Positions 1-12,054 are shown, numbered from the stretch's first letter. The stretch is DNA of 64,000 nucleotides from Podospora pseudoanserina (GCF_035222485.1 NC_085920.1:124001-188000), one strand, 5' to 3'. Notes: generated by a model not told the origin, from the letters alone. A program made the numbers and translations.

Positions 1-1196
1 GGCATGGTGCCCGAGAGGGCCTCGAAATCCAATTCATCCAACTCGGGTGTCGTCCGCGTTCGTTTTGAAGATTTGTCCTCTTTTCCTAGGGCGCCCCAGG
101 CAAATATTGACTGATCGTCCGTCCGGCGGATGATCTCTTCCTGTAGCCTCAGAAAGGCTTTGTCATATCCCTCGCCATAGATTATTGGCAGGTTGACCCC
201 AAACAATCCAAGCAGACAATACGCCACATCCTCCGCTCTGGTCGTTTCTCTGCCCGCAGCCCACGCCATTCGCTGCGCAATGCTAGAGTTGTGAACCAGC
301 TTCGGCTCCAACAAGACAACCTCCTCAATTCCTGTAATCTTCTCCACCGTCTTAACCAAACTAGACTTGGTCCCGAGCAATCGCCAGCCGTGGGCGTAAA
401 ATACAAGCTTTTTCGGCGCAACAAGCTCTTGAAGGGTCCAGCCCCGCGTGAACCATCTCGAGGCAGAAAAGTCATCCTTCCATGTTCGGTACCCAGCGGT
501 GTAGCTGTCAAAGTGAACGTCGTCAAGATAGGCGTAGCAGACAGCCGCTTTTTGGTACCAGCCAAACATGGAGTTGATCGCCTCGGAAAGCTCGCTGCTG
601 CTTCTCCTGTCGATGCAGACAGTGTCGATCCAGATGTACGAGTGGCCGTCTTTGGAAGCCTGGGTGCATGCATAGCTGAGCTTGGCGTATCCCGCCTTTT
701 GTTGAACTGGGTGGACCTGCGGTTGTGGTGGTTTCATGGGAGGAGAAGGAGGCGGCAATGCTAATGGCGGTGACGATGATGGCGTCATGGTTGTGGAAGA
801 TGAGAAAGATCTGTGACTTTGGAGGTCGTCGTCGATTTCGGGCGATGGTGGTAGGGGCGAAAAGTAAGCAGACTGGCGCTGGAACCGGCTTGCATCACGA
901 TGCCCGCGGAGAGCCGTGAGCATGTTGGCCAGCATCATGAGCTTCATGACTTCGGTCTTTTCCAGCGGCAGCTCTGGTCGGGCGGCGGTGATGTAGCCAT
1001 GGCTTGAGCCGAGTAGAGATGGTAATGAAGATGGTGGCGGTGTAGCTGGTCTGGGTTTTCGAAATGCGGAAAGGGACTCCAAATCCTGAAAGGTCACCTC
1101 CTCGGGACCCCAAGTGTGTGAAAATATGGCATAGGGAGGAATGCTGGGCTCAAAGAACTCCTCCACCTCGCGGGTGGTGACATTGAGCAGTCTCAT
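1..1196 (-). CDS. HET-domain (heterokaryon incompatibility) protein, 3' end outside window
   Basis: An uninterrupted minus-strand frame runs from ATG at 1196 to the window edge (398 codons visible). The N-terminus MRLLNVTTREVEEFF and block PPYAIFSHTWGPEEVTFQD are the classic start of fungal HET proteins. Later HET blocks are present: YIWIDTVCIDR, SRWFTRGWTLQELVAPKK, and RAEDVAYCLLGLFGVNLPII followed by YGEG near residue 335. About 90 residues rich in Ser/Pro separate the first and second blocks, which is long for the family. HET proteins trigger growth arrest or cell death after non-self recognition; that role is inferred from the family. The C-terminal effector or repeat region lies outside the window. 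It is divergent from the HET gene starting at 1884. Confidence 0.9.
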   Translation of the reverse strand, partial: MRLLNVTTREVEEFFEPSIPPYAIFSHTWGPEEVTFQDLESLSAFRKPRPATPPPSSLPSLLGSSHGYITAARPELPLEKTEVMKLMMLANMLTALRGHRDASRFQRQSAYFSPLPPSPEIDDDLQSHRSFSSSTTMTPSSSPPLALPPPSPPMKPPQPQVHPVQQKAGYAKLSYACTQASKDGHSYIWIDTVCIDRRSSSELSEAINSMFGWYQKAAVCYAYLDDVHFDSYTAGYRTWKDDFSASRWFTRGWTLQELVAPKKLVFYAHGWRLLGTKSSLVKTVEKITGIEEVVLLEPKLVHNSSIAQRMAWAAGRETTRAEDVAYCLLGLFGVNLPIIYGEGYDKAFLRLQEEIIRRTDDQSIFAWGALGKEDKSSKRTRTTPELDELDFEALSGTM

Positions 1197-1883
1197 TTTG
1201 GGTTTTGGGCGGTGTTCTTCCTGAGAGTTCATGTCAGACAAGAGCAGACGGAAAGTTGCAGGTCGACATTTGTTTCGACTTTTGTGAGTCTTATCATGAT
1301 GGGCTCGAAGGGCCAAGAGACACTTGCAGTTAACCGGTGGGCCAATGAGACGTTGCAACGACGCTATGGGGAAAAGACCAATGGGAGCAACGCCCAAGTG
1401 TGCCATTGGGTCCGTCAGGCTCCAAATGTCCGATGTACTAGTGTGGAGACATCGTGGACCCTCGTGGAGCGACTCGACCTCGACGAAAATGACGCCGTTG
1501 TCCAATTCGGATCTGGTTTGGGCACCAGCTGCTTGCATCACGTCTGCAAGTTGGCACCACCGAATGCCGGAGGATCATTGTTCCAAGACGAAGCTGTCCC
1601 TTGATGATGCCTGATATTGGACAATGGACCAGGCCATTTCCTGTTGGAACTGGGAAACGAGGCGACCTCATGGACATTTTCCGACTTGATTGACAATGGA
1701 CGTTTTGTGTTTCAACTTTGCTGCAGGTCATTGATGAGGGCCTCACGTGCTAGTCGTAGCGAACCAACGACTGCAGTAGCCCCTCCCTCCCCCACCCAAC
1801 GACTGGTGAAGCATGCATCTTTTTCTTTCCCCGCACTTCAAGACCAGAACCAAGGCCATTCCCTGTCGGTATCAGCATACACA
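1197..1883. promoter_or_regulatory. Shared intergenic region between divergent HET genes
   Basis: About 690 bases separate the two divergent HET start codons and should hold both promoters. The frame of the right-hand gene is open back to an ATG at 1617, but that part lacks HET-like sequence, so it is treated as leader. No TATA box or repeat stands out. Confidence 0.4.
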
Positions 1884-4520
1884 ATGAGTCGATGGCATCT
1901 AGAGACTTGCATGTCACCTGATGTGGTGGTGACTGGTGGAACACACATCTACTGCATGATATGCAACCAAGCACCAGACATTGACAAGCTTGTTGCCGAC
2001 CCTGGTCATCAGAATCCCACAGCACCTTTCATTCCGCCGGATGAGCCGTACGGCGCATACAACCTTTCATGGCCGCCGGGCATTCCCTATAGAAGGACTG
2101 GGCGGCATATCACAAGGGAAGAACCAGCGGACCGAAATGAAGCAGAGAACAGCAACTCCTCAGAGGGCTTGGTCAGTAACATCCAAGTTAGGACCGCGTA
2201 TGAGAAGGCATTGGGTCCGGATGCGTTCCGACTCATTTGCCTTCCAAGCACGGACGATGTGAATACACCTATTCACTTGACGCTCGAGACGTATGGCGAT
2301 GTGCGCTATCCGGAATACGAGACTGTGTCGTATACATGGGGCGGAGAAGATGAAGACGGAACCCTTTGCAAACCAGTCTTTGTTGGGCCTTACTGGGACG
2401 TGTTGCTGCAGACCAAAAATTGCTGGGAAATGCTGAGATTCCTCAGACCTCGGCGAGGTTGTCGCTTGGTCTGGGTTGACGCCATCTGTATCAACCAGTT
2501 GGACTCGCTGGAGAGAGCAACACAGGTGGCGAAGATGAGATCGATTTACAAAAACAGTCGACGAACGGTTGTTTATTTGGGCCCTGAGATCAGTCCTATC
2601 ACCACACATGCCCACCCAGTCCGACTCTCAGCAAGAGAGGCAGTCACCTTGTCGCGAGGAGGGGAGACTGAGCTCATCGGTTTGGGCGGCAAAGTAAACT
2701 TGGGGCAGTTGCTTCTGTGTCGGTACTTTAGTCGCATCTGGGTAATTCAAGAACTTCTCCTGTCACGCCAAGTATCAATTCCAGTTCGCGATATGGAGAT
2801 AGATTTTGACTCACTGAGCATCAATGCTATCCCCGGGCAGGCCGGCGAGGGCAGACGCCCAAGACAGCTCTGGGACAGTACGCCTGCGCCGTGGTTCCAA
2901 TACTTATCCCAGGGAGGCTACTTACGTCATGGTCTCCTGGACTGGACACTGCTGACATCTTCGTCGACTGCTTCAGACACGCGTGACGAGTTGTTTAGCC
3001 TCCTGGGTCTAGTTCCTAACAACAATTTAACGCCAGATTACGGAATTTCCCGGATGCACGCGCAGATAGGAGTTGCCGCACACTCGCTGTTCCGCCTTGG
3101 TTCCTTCGAAAACTTCTACATAGCTCCCACTCAGCAGAGAGAACGACCCGACAATTATCCATCTTGGGTGCCCTACCGAGCTCGAACAGGGGGAGCAGCA
3201 CGAGTGTCATGGACATCCCAGGAACCAGAACGTGTTCTCCAGGAATTCTACGAGGCTCTGAAGCGCCACTTTGATAAGTCTTATTCAGGCCGTCATGCAA
3301 TCTATCAGCCGGAAGAAGATAATGAATCAACACTTTGGACGGCCGAAGCTACCATCGATGTAGACACAGCTGCCTTGACCCTTAAAGCGACGCATTTGGC
3401 GACATGTACGGATGTGCCTGTTGAGGTTCCTTTTACCAAGGAGAACCATTTCAGGTCACGTACTGAGAGGGAACCCGAATGGAAGGCCTTTGTGGTGCGG
3501 TCTAACGAGATGGAGATGTATCTTCTCTCAAACCGGAGCAGTGCCCTTGATAAAGTAGTTGAACCATTCGACCACATCTACTGGCTGCACAGGGATTATA
3601 CAAAGGAAGAAACGCCAGGGTTCTTGATCCTGCGTCCCATAAAAGGTCAAGAGGGGAAACGGTTTCGGTTGGTCGGCTTTTGCAGCCAGGTGTTGTTTGT
3701 CGAGGTCTTCGTTGCCGGACGGAAGACTGTCCCAAACAGGCAACCAAACAGGGCACGCAGTATCGCTATTCATTATCTTTCTTCCTCTAATCTTCAGAGA
3801 GGATTGAAGCGAGCTGTGGATGATGCTGTCGCCAAGTTTGGATGTTTAGAGGAATTGTTTCCAGGCGTAGTCACACCACAGGGTCAGCTGTGGAGTTTCT
3901 TGGCCTTGATGAAGCTGGCCTCCTGGCCATCGGAGCCGTTCACTTTCTTTTCGGAATACCTGAGCCACCTTGACTCAAGATACGATGGCGTGGTTACCAA
4001 GGAAATGAGGAGACTCGAGGACGACCAGCACGAAGTCGAGGTCCTTACCATCACCGTGCCATCCGCCGACATATCCAAGTTTGTGTTATCATGGGGATAC
4101 TTGCGCCCTCCTTTCGTCAAGTTTCAGCAGCTACAATCACGGGAGGACCAAGATATACCATGGGACGAAAGCAGAGTTGTTGTAGTGGAAACTCTCCAGG
4201 AAGATGATGTGCTGCGGCTCCGGGCTGAACTAAGCGCCAAGGACCTGGCTGACCTAAGGAGAAGCGGGAAGCGTGACAGTTCGGGCCCCGGTGAGCAGCA
4301 AATCAGCAATGTAATTTCACCGGAGGCTCAGACTGTCTGGAAATACTTTCAAGAGCTGGAAAAGGCGCGCTGGGCGACAGGAGGAATGGGCATCCAGGAG
4401 ATGGTCGGACTTGTTCAATCTGGCCAAGACACAAGTTCAATGGCTTGTCCTGAATGGCCGGCTGATATCGTGGATGCGTTTCAGGCCCAGGGCAACACTT
4501 TACAAATCACGATTGTGTAG
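1884..4520 (+). CDS. HET-domain protein, single exon
   Basis: An intronless gene of 878 residues if started at ATG 1884 (MSRWHLETCM). An in-frame ATG at 1617 would add 89 residues without domain signal. HET motifs occur in the usual order: YETVSYTWGG, RLVWVDAICINQLD, RTVVYLGPE, RIWVIQELLLSRQ, and DTRDELFSLLGLVP with a downstream PDYG. After the HET domain come several hundred residues of unassigned sequence, as in many single-domain HET proteins of Sordariomycetes. A CMICNQAP stretch near the N-terminus could be a small cysteine motif but is unproven. The family role is non-self-triggered cell death; a recognition partner cannot be told from sequence. The codon pattern is intact with no stops. 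Confidence 0.88.
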   Translation: MSRWHLETCMSPDVVVTGGTHIYCMICNQAPDIDKLVADPGHQNPTAPFIPPDEPYGAYNLSWPPGIPYRRTGRHITREEPADRNEAENSNSSEGLVSNIQVRTAYEKALGPDAFRLICLPSTDDVNTPIHLTLETYGDVRYPEYETVSYTWGGEDEDGTLCKPVFVGPYWDVLLQTKNCWEMLRFLRPRRGCRLVWVDAICINQLDSLERATQVAKMRSIYKNSRRTVVYLGPEISPITTHAHPVRLSAREAVTLSRGGETELIGLGGKVNLGQLLLCRYFSRIWVIQELLLSRQVSIPVRDMEIDFDSLSINAIPGQAGEGRRPRQLWDSTPAPWFQYLSQGGYLRHGLLDWTLLTSSSTASDTRDELFSLLGLVPNNNLTPDYGISRMHAQIGVAAHSLFRLGSFENFYIAPTQQRERPDNYPSWVPYRARTGGAARVSWTSQEPERVLQEFYEALKRHFDKSYSGRHAIYQPEEDNESTLWTAEATIDVDTAALTLKATHLATCTDVPVEVPFTKENHFRSRTEREPEWKAFVVRSNEMEMYLLSNRSSALDKVVEPFDHIYWLHRDYTKEETPGFLILRPIKGQEGKRFRLVGFCSQVLFVEVFVAGRKTVPNRQPNRARSIAIHYLSSSNLQRGLKRAVDDAVAKFGCLEELFPGVVTPQGQLWSFLALMKLASWPSEPFTFFSEYLSHLDSRYDGVVTKEMRRLEDDQHEVEVLTITVPSADISKFVLSWGYLRPPFVKFQQLQSREDQDIPWDESRVVVVETLQEDDVLRLRAELSAKDLADLRRSGKRDSSGPGEQQISNVISPEAQTVWKYFQELEKARWATGGMGIQEMVGLVQSGQDTSSMACPEWPADIVDAFQAQGNTLQITIV

Positions 4521-4936
4521 GGTAAAGTATGCCAACTGGACTGAATCAGGCCTCGAAAATAGCTAACAAGCCTTCAAAGATAGTTGATAGGCTTGGACGA
4601 ATAGTAAAAAACCTGTTTTTATTCTAAAAAGACATAGCCGTGACTGTGTAAGCCAACACCAAGGCACAAGGCGTAACACCTCATTGGTCGGGCTTATAAG
4701 AGGCTGCAAGCGCCCACACATGGCAATCGGACCCACAACAGGCTAGCACGGACAATATCCCTGACCATCACATGTCAAGCGTGCAAGCTCCCTCAGGTTC
4801 ATCCAGAGAAGCAAGCTCAGTGTCGTGGTGATTCTGTTGTCTTGGCAGAGGAAGAACCCAGAATATCTGTTCTCATTCAAACTTGAGCAACCGTCCCTTC
4901 TTAAAATCATGACACTACTCGTGTACAATCAGGTGA
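4521..4936. other. Intergenic, convergent 3' ends
   Basis: This lies between the convergent 3' ends of the HET gene and the MTC1-like gene. An A-rich stretch near 4605-4630 may serve polyadenylation. No coding signal was seen. Confidence 0.4.
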
Positions 4937-6514
4937 CTAAATGAGACCAGCTCTGGCAGCCTCCCCTCCACCCTCGGCCATCACGCTCTCTACCTTTTGC
5001 TTCCCCTTCATTATGCCAGCTCCCTCTCCTACACCCATGCGACGAGCGACATAGCGTTGCGCCACAACGCCTACCGACAAACTCAGCGCCTCTTCAAGCC
5101 ACTCGGCAACCCATTCCCTCGGGTCAACCCCGCCGCTCTCGATAATGTCCCTGATATCATCCGGCACTCGTCCAAACTGCTCCTCAAACTCATCCTCGTC
5201 ACTCTCACCCGCTGAAGGCGCAACATCTAGCCACTTGATCCATTTTGCCGGGACCCCTTGGCTAACAGCCGAATACCGAATGTCGTGGACGGGATCGAAA
5301 ATGTAAATGGCAAACACGACTTGGTCATCATTCTCTTCCTCCTCCTGGGCCATGCTGTCCTGCTTGGCCTTTTCTTCTCCCGCCGTGCCCGCAAACAGAC
5401 CCTTGTCTCCCTTGACAGAAACAGCCTGGACACCGAGGAAGATATCCGACGAGCGCACAGGGTTGGATTCAGAGACGGGCTCCAAGGCTCTCTGGCGAGC
5501 TGCCTCAATCCCACCACGGGAGCTGAAGTAGTCGGTGGCGTATCCCTCCGCATTGGCCCTGCACAGCTTGGAGCCTTCCACCAGTCCACCAACAATCCCC
5601 AAGTCTCTCCCAGGAGCATCCGTGACTCTCCACCATGGACCGTCGCGCCAGCCGGCAGTAGAGTGTTGCGCATTGGATGCGGCACCAGATTCTTGCCCAC
5701 GCTGAATGACAAGCAGGTCCCCTCCTTCTACCTGAGCCATAACCCGGTTGAAGACTGCGTAGATGAGGGGGTCAAGTGACGGATAGCCAACTAGGTCATG
5801 AGTAATGTGGATCAGGAGACGCTCGTGGGAGGAAATCGGCGGCGCAAGGGTGTGGAGGATTGTGGTGAGGGAGGGAAGGGCACGGTGACGAAGCTCATCG
5901 CCTGAACAGAAGCACACTGTTAGTCTAAATCATAATCCCATTCGGTAAATATGGTACCACATACCTAGGCCGCGCAGAGCACCGACATTTCCACGAACTT
6001 GATCGGCCCATTTGCGAGCCTCTTCATTCTGCTGAATCTCCTTGACAGCGGCTTCTGCTGTCTTCATCGCTGCCGTCGCGGTAGACAGCAAGCCACCCCA
6101 CCAGCCACCACCGCCGCTCGATACGGTGGCTGTCGCTTGAGGTTGCTCAAGCTTTTTCTCCACCTCGTCGGAGCTGGTGGCGCTGGGGGTGGCATGGTAG
6201 GAACCGGTACTCTCGGCTGACTTGCGAGCAGTGTCGGCGCGAGGAGGAGGGGTGTTGGTAGATGTGCGCTTCAGCGCCGGCGAAGCCTTCTGTACATTTT
6301 CGCGGATGCGAGGCGTGTGAGGTCGCGGTGCCTTCTCCTCGCCGAGTTGGGTTTCGAGCTCGGCCAGGGGGTCAAAGTCATCGGTCGTGGGGTCTGGCTT
6401 GCCCTTTGCAGGCAGCTTTGTCTTGGCGGCTTTAGTGGTGGCCGAATCAGTACCGATATCCTTGAACAAGTCATCAATATCGTCGTCGGCAGCCTTTGCT
6501 TTGTGGGTGGTCAT
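4937..6514 (-). CDS. mtc1: MTC1-like protein (maintenance of telomere capping protein 1 family)
   Basis: Two exons: 6514-5965 and 5901-4937, with a 63-nt intron 5902-5964 (donor GTATGT, branch GACTAAC, acceptor CAG). The spliced protein is 504 residues. The start MTTHKAKAADDDIDDLFKDI, an acidic Asp/Leu motif, is typical of the fungal Mtc1 family. It is followed by a disordered Ser/Thr/Pro-rich stretch, then a Trp/Ala-rich helix (WWGGLLSTATAAMKTAE) and the conserved C-terminal half (NNP-like DIFLGVQAV, VVFAIYIFDPVHDIRYSAVS). In yeast the gene is linked to telomere capping and vesicle traffic genetics; molecular function is poorly known. The family assignment comes from recall of motifs, not from a search. 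Confidence 0.75.
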
Positions 6515-7489
6515 TTTGGCGGTGATGAGGTTGGTGTTCCGACTGTTTGCGACGCCGTGACGGACTGACGGTTTGAGTCGCGAGCTGCAAGTGGAGAAGT
6601 GCGAGCAGAACCGGGGGGCGGGCTGCCCAACCTGAAAGAAGGTTGGATGGGATTGAATGCGGGGGTGTTATCTCAATAATGGGTTGGAAGTATGTAGTGC
6701 TATGATTAGTCGTTCTAAGCGATCGTATCCGTATGGGCTGCAATACACGACCAGAAAGATGACAGTCGGGTCTCACGATGGCAGATTCGCAAACACAACG
6801 ATGCACAAGCCAACCACCACAGCTTCTTCAGTGGAAATGCAAAGTGGTGTTGTTGCGTCACGGGCCAAAATGGCAGAGGTCAGGGGAGCCCAGGCATCAA
6901 ATCAACGGCTAGCTCCACCGAGTGTTATGCAAGAGCTGATTGGTTGAGCCGCAGTGCTGCAGTCCAAACAGGTTCTCAGCCGGCGGGTGATTGCCAGCTG
7001 TGGGAGTGGGGATAGCCGGGCGGCGCGGAGTGCCAGGGGCCTGGGCTTATTCGGGAACCTCCAGAAAATTGACGTGAGAAGAAATCTACATGCAAGGAGG
7101 AGCGTAACAAGACCAGCATCTGACGGCAGCTTGTGCCGATATCTCTCATCCGACATTTGTCCAAGGCTGTTCATGAGAAGAGAGTCACAAGCCTTGTTTC
7201 TGACGACATCCCTTGTCCTCTTGTTTTGTTCTGCTGCCTCTCACTTGGGGCAATTTGCGGGCGTGCAAGAGAGGGTTATTTACAAGCGACCAACCGGATC
7301 TGACCTTGACCCTGACACGTTGGATGCCCGCCTAGTGCCATCACTTTTTTCGCCTCACTCACACAACACTACTCTCACCACCCCTCTACACCGGCTTACA
7401 CCGTCAGTCTCACCAGGGAAGCTCACCGTCTCGAGTCTACTTAACCAAGCTGTCCTGGTACGTGGATTGAATTACACATTCCTCCTATA
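6515..7489. promoter_or_regulatory. Divergent intergenic region (MTC1-like / large nuclear protein)
   Basis: About 975 bases between divergent starts. The part next to 7490 is rich in CACTC/CTCACC pyrimidine tracts (7350-7440), typical of a fungal 5' leader. No convincing gene; short frames here look random. Confidence 0.45.
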
Positions 7490-8690
7490 ATGGACCGCGG
7501 TCGTGGAGGTGGTCGTGGGCGCGCGACCAAGAAGCAGCGTGCCGGTCTACCACCATCTCACCATCCATATCCGGAATCGCTTCATACGCCAGGCCCTTCA
7601 TTTGTCTCTCCGGATGTTTCTCTTTTACCAAAAGTCCCCCAGTCAGCTCCCCAACGCGGGAACAAATCCAGGCCGGTAAATCAAACACCACATCGCGCCT
7701 CCTCACCCATGAGCATGCCAACTACAGCCACCACGTCAGCACACCACAGCTTTCGGGCATTCGCTCCAAAAACCGACAAGCCAGGTAGAAGCAACACTTT
7801 TCACTCGAGCTTCACCTTTGAGTCGCCAACCAATCATGGAATGGCACCCGAGGCTCCTATGGGCCGGAAGAGAGCCAAAACCTTTGAGACGGCCACCACG
7901 GCCAGCTTTGAGGGTGAAGACGAGGCACATTCAAAAGGTGGACACTCTCTTAGAAAGAGGACTCGTATTGACTACGCTCAAGTTCTCGACGATGAGATTG
8001 GTCTTGCTGCGGCGAGAAACGGTGCCGAGTTGCCCCCGAAAATGACGGCAGCTGCTCCCACTGTTGCCCGGCCACGCAAGAGAAAAGGCGCTCATTCACA
8101 AGAGGATACGGACGATGAGGCAGATGATGTCTCGTCGACTACGAAGCGTCGACGAGCTGACAAGTCTCCTGCTGCCCCTCGCGCCGCATCGCGTCGCCGG
8201 AATACCGGCAAGAAACTGCCCACCGGAATGAGCGCCTACATCGATCAGCCATCTGACAACGATGCCGTGCAGGACACGATTCTTGTTGGGGTTTCAATGG
8301 ATGCGGATGAGGAATCGGAACAATCATCATATCGAGAATCGGATTCAGCACCTTCATCTCCAGAAGGAACTAACCCAGCAAGGCGACAAGACCAGCAGCC
8401 AGAGACGTCGAAGCAGAGAGACCCTGTAGCTGCGATCAATCAGCCGGCGATGATTGCACCAGAGAATGGAACGGGATTGAATTTACCTGCCGCTGAGGTG
8501 AATGGCCAAGTGAATTCAAACGGCATTGAGTCGGCAATGGATCTCTCGTTGGACCATGTGCCCGAGACTGCTCCAAATTCTGCCCAACCACGAGGCCCCG
8601 TTCAACTTGAACAGAGTCGTCAAGAGCAACACCATGAGGAGCAACACCACAACGCCCCTTCTTTCATTGAATTAAACGGGACCCATTTGG

Positions 8691-8724
<34 letters not shown>

Positions 8725-11700
8725 TCAGACAGAAAAGCTTGACCCAGTTTCCGGCTTTCCAACTCCCGCCACAAAATCTCTTCAGCCTGCCACTGAAAAC
8801 TCGGTAGCTTTGTCCCAGCTTTCCGAGTCTATTGCGCCAACGTCAACCGACAATACAGCTTTAAGACAAAGTTTTACCGCCGCAGAAACGCCAGTTTCCG
8901 AGCCGATCCCCCAGGAGCTGATGCCAGTTCAGAAACCAAAGTCCCAGGGATCACCAGCTGTGGAAAGTACGCCTGATCAATTTGACGGCGCTGTCGAGCT
9001 AGAGTCAGGATCACCTCGCGAAGTCGATCCGCCGGAAGCGCAGTCGCTGTCCACCGCAACAGTTGCCAGTCGGCCAGTCTTGCGCGCGCCCAAGCCCGTG
9101 GGACCTGCACGCCTGCCAAGGTTGGAGCGCATCTACGAGGCCGAGACTCCTTTTGCCTCAGCGCTCAATCTCGAGCCATATGAGGACGAGGACGTCATCT
9201 TGCCCGGCCCATATACCGAATGGGTGTACGCTGAAGAAGCACCACCCACGCCAACACCAATGCCGACTCCGACACCGACTCCCATGCCCATGGATAACAT
9301 CACGTCAGAGGTTACCTGGGATGTGACCAGGCCGCTCAGGAGAAAGGACTTTGACAAGTTACACCGGATAGAATCAAAGCGGCGCAAGGAACAAGGCCTC
9401 CCTCCAATCACTTTCCGAGATTTCAACAACGAATGTGCGCGGCTTCACCAAGCTGCCATCAAGGTCCAGTGTCGAGCTCAAGTCACGTCTACTCCCCAGC
9501 ATCAAACGGCGCCGGGAGTTATAGTTAGCCCTTCCAGGAAGACACTACCAGATAGCGAAGCTTTGGAGCCACAGTTGCCAACTGCTGCGCCGTCGCCAGC
9601 TGCGGAAGATGATGGTCAACTCGATGCTCAGTTCGATGGGATGGATGACCAGCAAGAAGCAGATGACGACCAAGAGCCAGATGAAAATGAAGCCCCGATA
9701 CCAAATCGGCAGAGCAAGCGCGCAATGGATCCAATCGAGGTTACTAAGGACTATCCTCGTCAGTACCTTTTCCCTAAACTCCGGGACCCTGCCGAGTTTG
9801 CTGCACTGCTAGAGAACCCCGAGGAGCTGGATACGGAAACTCTGGTCAATTCGACTGCCGCCGCCGTCGAGGCCCTTCACTCTTATCAGCAGGAGTACCA
9901 AGAACTTAAAAGGATAATCGACGATGAGGAGAACTCCAAGAGACGACAAGCTAACGACAAGACCATTGCCAACTGGGAAAATCGCCAAAAGGATGACGAG
10001 CCGCTGCCGTGGCGTCGTCACTACGATGAGCCGATCAAGGGGCCTCCTCCCTTTGAGCTCCGAGGTGCACGGGCTCCTAAACCCTATGTTGACGACCCCG
10101 TTCTCGAATATCAGCGTGAGCAAGATCGCATCATGGCCCAGGCGTATGGCTTCAAGCACAATAACCATGTGTCCTTGATTGGCCGTCAGAATCCCGAGGA
10201 GCAGCGGTGGGAGGCGCCGGAAACAAGGCTCCGAGAGCGCAAGAGAACCGAGAAGGCTGCCGAATTGGCGGAAGACAATGTTGTTGAAGGGAAACGAACA
10301 AGGAGACCTCGTCAGATTGCCGACCAGAGCAAGGAAGCCAGCCGCGCAGGCACCCCAACTCTCCCCGCCCCTCCCACAAGGCGTCCACGCAAAACAGCGA
10401 CGGCAGCTGTCACCAACGGAGATGTTACTGAATCAACCGACCCGGCGCCCATCCCAGAGTCTGTGACAGAGTCTCCACGCAAGCAACGCGCTGCAGCAGC
10501 CGCAGCCCGTGCCAGACAAATCGCAGACGAGGAGTCGGCCTCTTCGGTTCCTCCCCAGGATAGTAGTCAGGGCGACGAAGACTATAATGCCACACAGCTT
10601 GCCAAAGTTCGCAAGCGCGAAGCTGTGGACGCGCCTTCGTCTGCACGCACATCAGAACCCGTCAAACCCGGAGCCAAGAACAAGCGGTTTAGCAAGGCTC
10701 CAACTTCAGCGCCCATGCTGTCGGCTCCCGAGACTATTATGCCTTCCTTCTACGGCCACCCATCTGCAGCCTCGGCCCAGCCCGAGTCCAGACCATCGAC
10801 CGCATCCTCTGAACGATCCGATCGCACTGCTGAGACGACCGAGTCGACGTATTCTCTACGTGACAAGCGCAAGCGCAACTTTGTGCTTGAGAATGATCCC
10901 GAGCTCGAGGCTCGCCCGCAGAGACGCAAGGTTCCTCAAAAGTCACTGAATAACAATCCCGAACCGAACGTGAAGCCGACGGCTACCAAGAAACTACGTC
11001 AGCCTCGTCAAACTCCCCTTTCGCGTCCTCCACCGGAACCCACACCGGCTCCTCCCGTCGAGCAAGCGCCTCCTCAGTTTCCGATTGCGCCTCAGCAAGC
11101 TGCGCCCCCGCCCCCCCCAAGCGGAGGTTTGAAGGCACCCACCTTGATCTACAGCAGCCCTCCGGTGCCGCAACCAGTTCCTGTGCTGGCTCCGGCGAAG
11201 CCATCTGGACAGCCACCGGGGCCGTTCTTGCATACCTTCAATTCGGCTCCTGCTTTCCAACACGGAATCCCCCCTCCACCTGCCGCTCCGCCGGCCATCA
11301 AGAAACCGATCACGAGGATCAAGCTCACCAACACGACTGGTCTTGTCAAGGGCAGGCCAATCGGCAAGGGCTCCCGTGGTGGCGGCAAGCCGGGCGGCTC
11401 CACGTTGAATGCAGAAGGCAAACTGCCAACCTTGACCGAGCTCCAGGCTGAGGTGCCAGAGAAGAGCTACTCGGAAATGAGCAAAAGTGAAAAGATGAGC
11501 TACTCGATGAGAAGTGAGTTTTAACCCCTCAACAACATGTTGTTTTCGGTATGCTAACAAATGACACAGGACGCTGGGCTTCGGGAGAGATGCAAGGCGC
11601 GGTCGAAAAACGCCGGACGACCCTCGCCAACAAGAAGGCGGAGAAAGCGACTGGCCGGCCTGGTGAAGATTCGGCTCCTGGATCGGCCAATCACTCGGGA

Positions 11701-12054
11701 GCGAGCACACCCCAACCGCAGCCCCAAATGCTGCCGCAGCCACCGCAAGTTCAGGCTCTGCCACCAGTCCAGCATCAGATTCCAGCACATCAACCGCCGA
11801 TGGGCATGATGATGGGCTCAGGGCCTCTTGCCTTGCCTGGAGGCCCTCCGCCCCCGCCTGCTCCTCATGGTCCACCGGTCCTTGTGCAGCCGAGAACTCT
11901 GCAGCCTCCGCCTGCCATGCAACAACCTCAGCCTTGGGGTCCGCCGTCTATCATGCCAGGACAAGCAGGGCAAATGGTATTTTCGTTCCCTCCACCACCT
12001 CATCAGTTCCACGGTCATCCGGGACATCCAGGGCATTCTGGACCCATGAACTAA
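7490..12054 (+). CDS. Large disordered nuclear-type protein with conserved basic C-terminal segment
   Basis: Two exons: 7490-11513 and 11570-12054, with a 56-nt intron (GTGAGT, branch GCTAAC, CAG). The spliced protein is 1502 residues. It opens with an RG-rich segment (MDRGRGGGRGRATKKQR), has many basic nuclear-localisation-like clusters, Pro/Ala/Gln-rich low complexity, a poly-Gln run near residue 402 and a PTP/MPT repeat near residue 590. The most conserved-looking part spans the splice junction: SEKMSYSMRRRWASGEMQGA followed by VEKRRTTL, close to a histone- or chromatin-factor-like basic helix. The C-terminus is Pro/His/Gln-rich. A chromatin or transcription role is inference only; I do not recognise the family with certainty. 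Automated calls without the intron would lose the last 161 residues. Confidence 0.8.
8690..8723 (+). repeat. CAA microsatellite encoding poly-Gln
   Basis: A run of about eleven CAA triplets inside the large nuclear-type gene encodes poly-glutamine ending in HQ. It is a likely length-polymorphic site. Confidence 0.9.

Noticed and set aside
1617-1883. Longer start for the second HET gene
   Set aside because: The 89 extra residues show no HET-family similarity and low complexity; ATG 1884 gives a more natural start. Not fully excluded.
10994-11875. Minus-strand frame of 293 residues opposite the large nuclear-type gene
   Set aside because: Arg/Leu-rich shadow of Pro/Gln-rich coding sequence; it also crosses the intron of the real gene.
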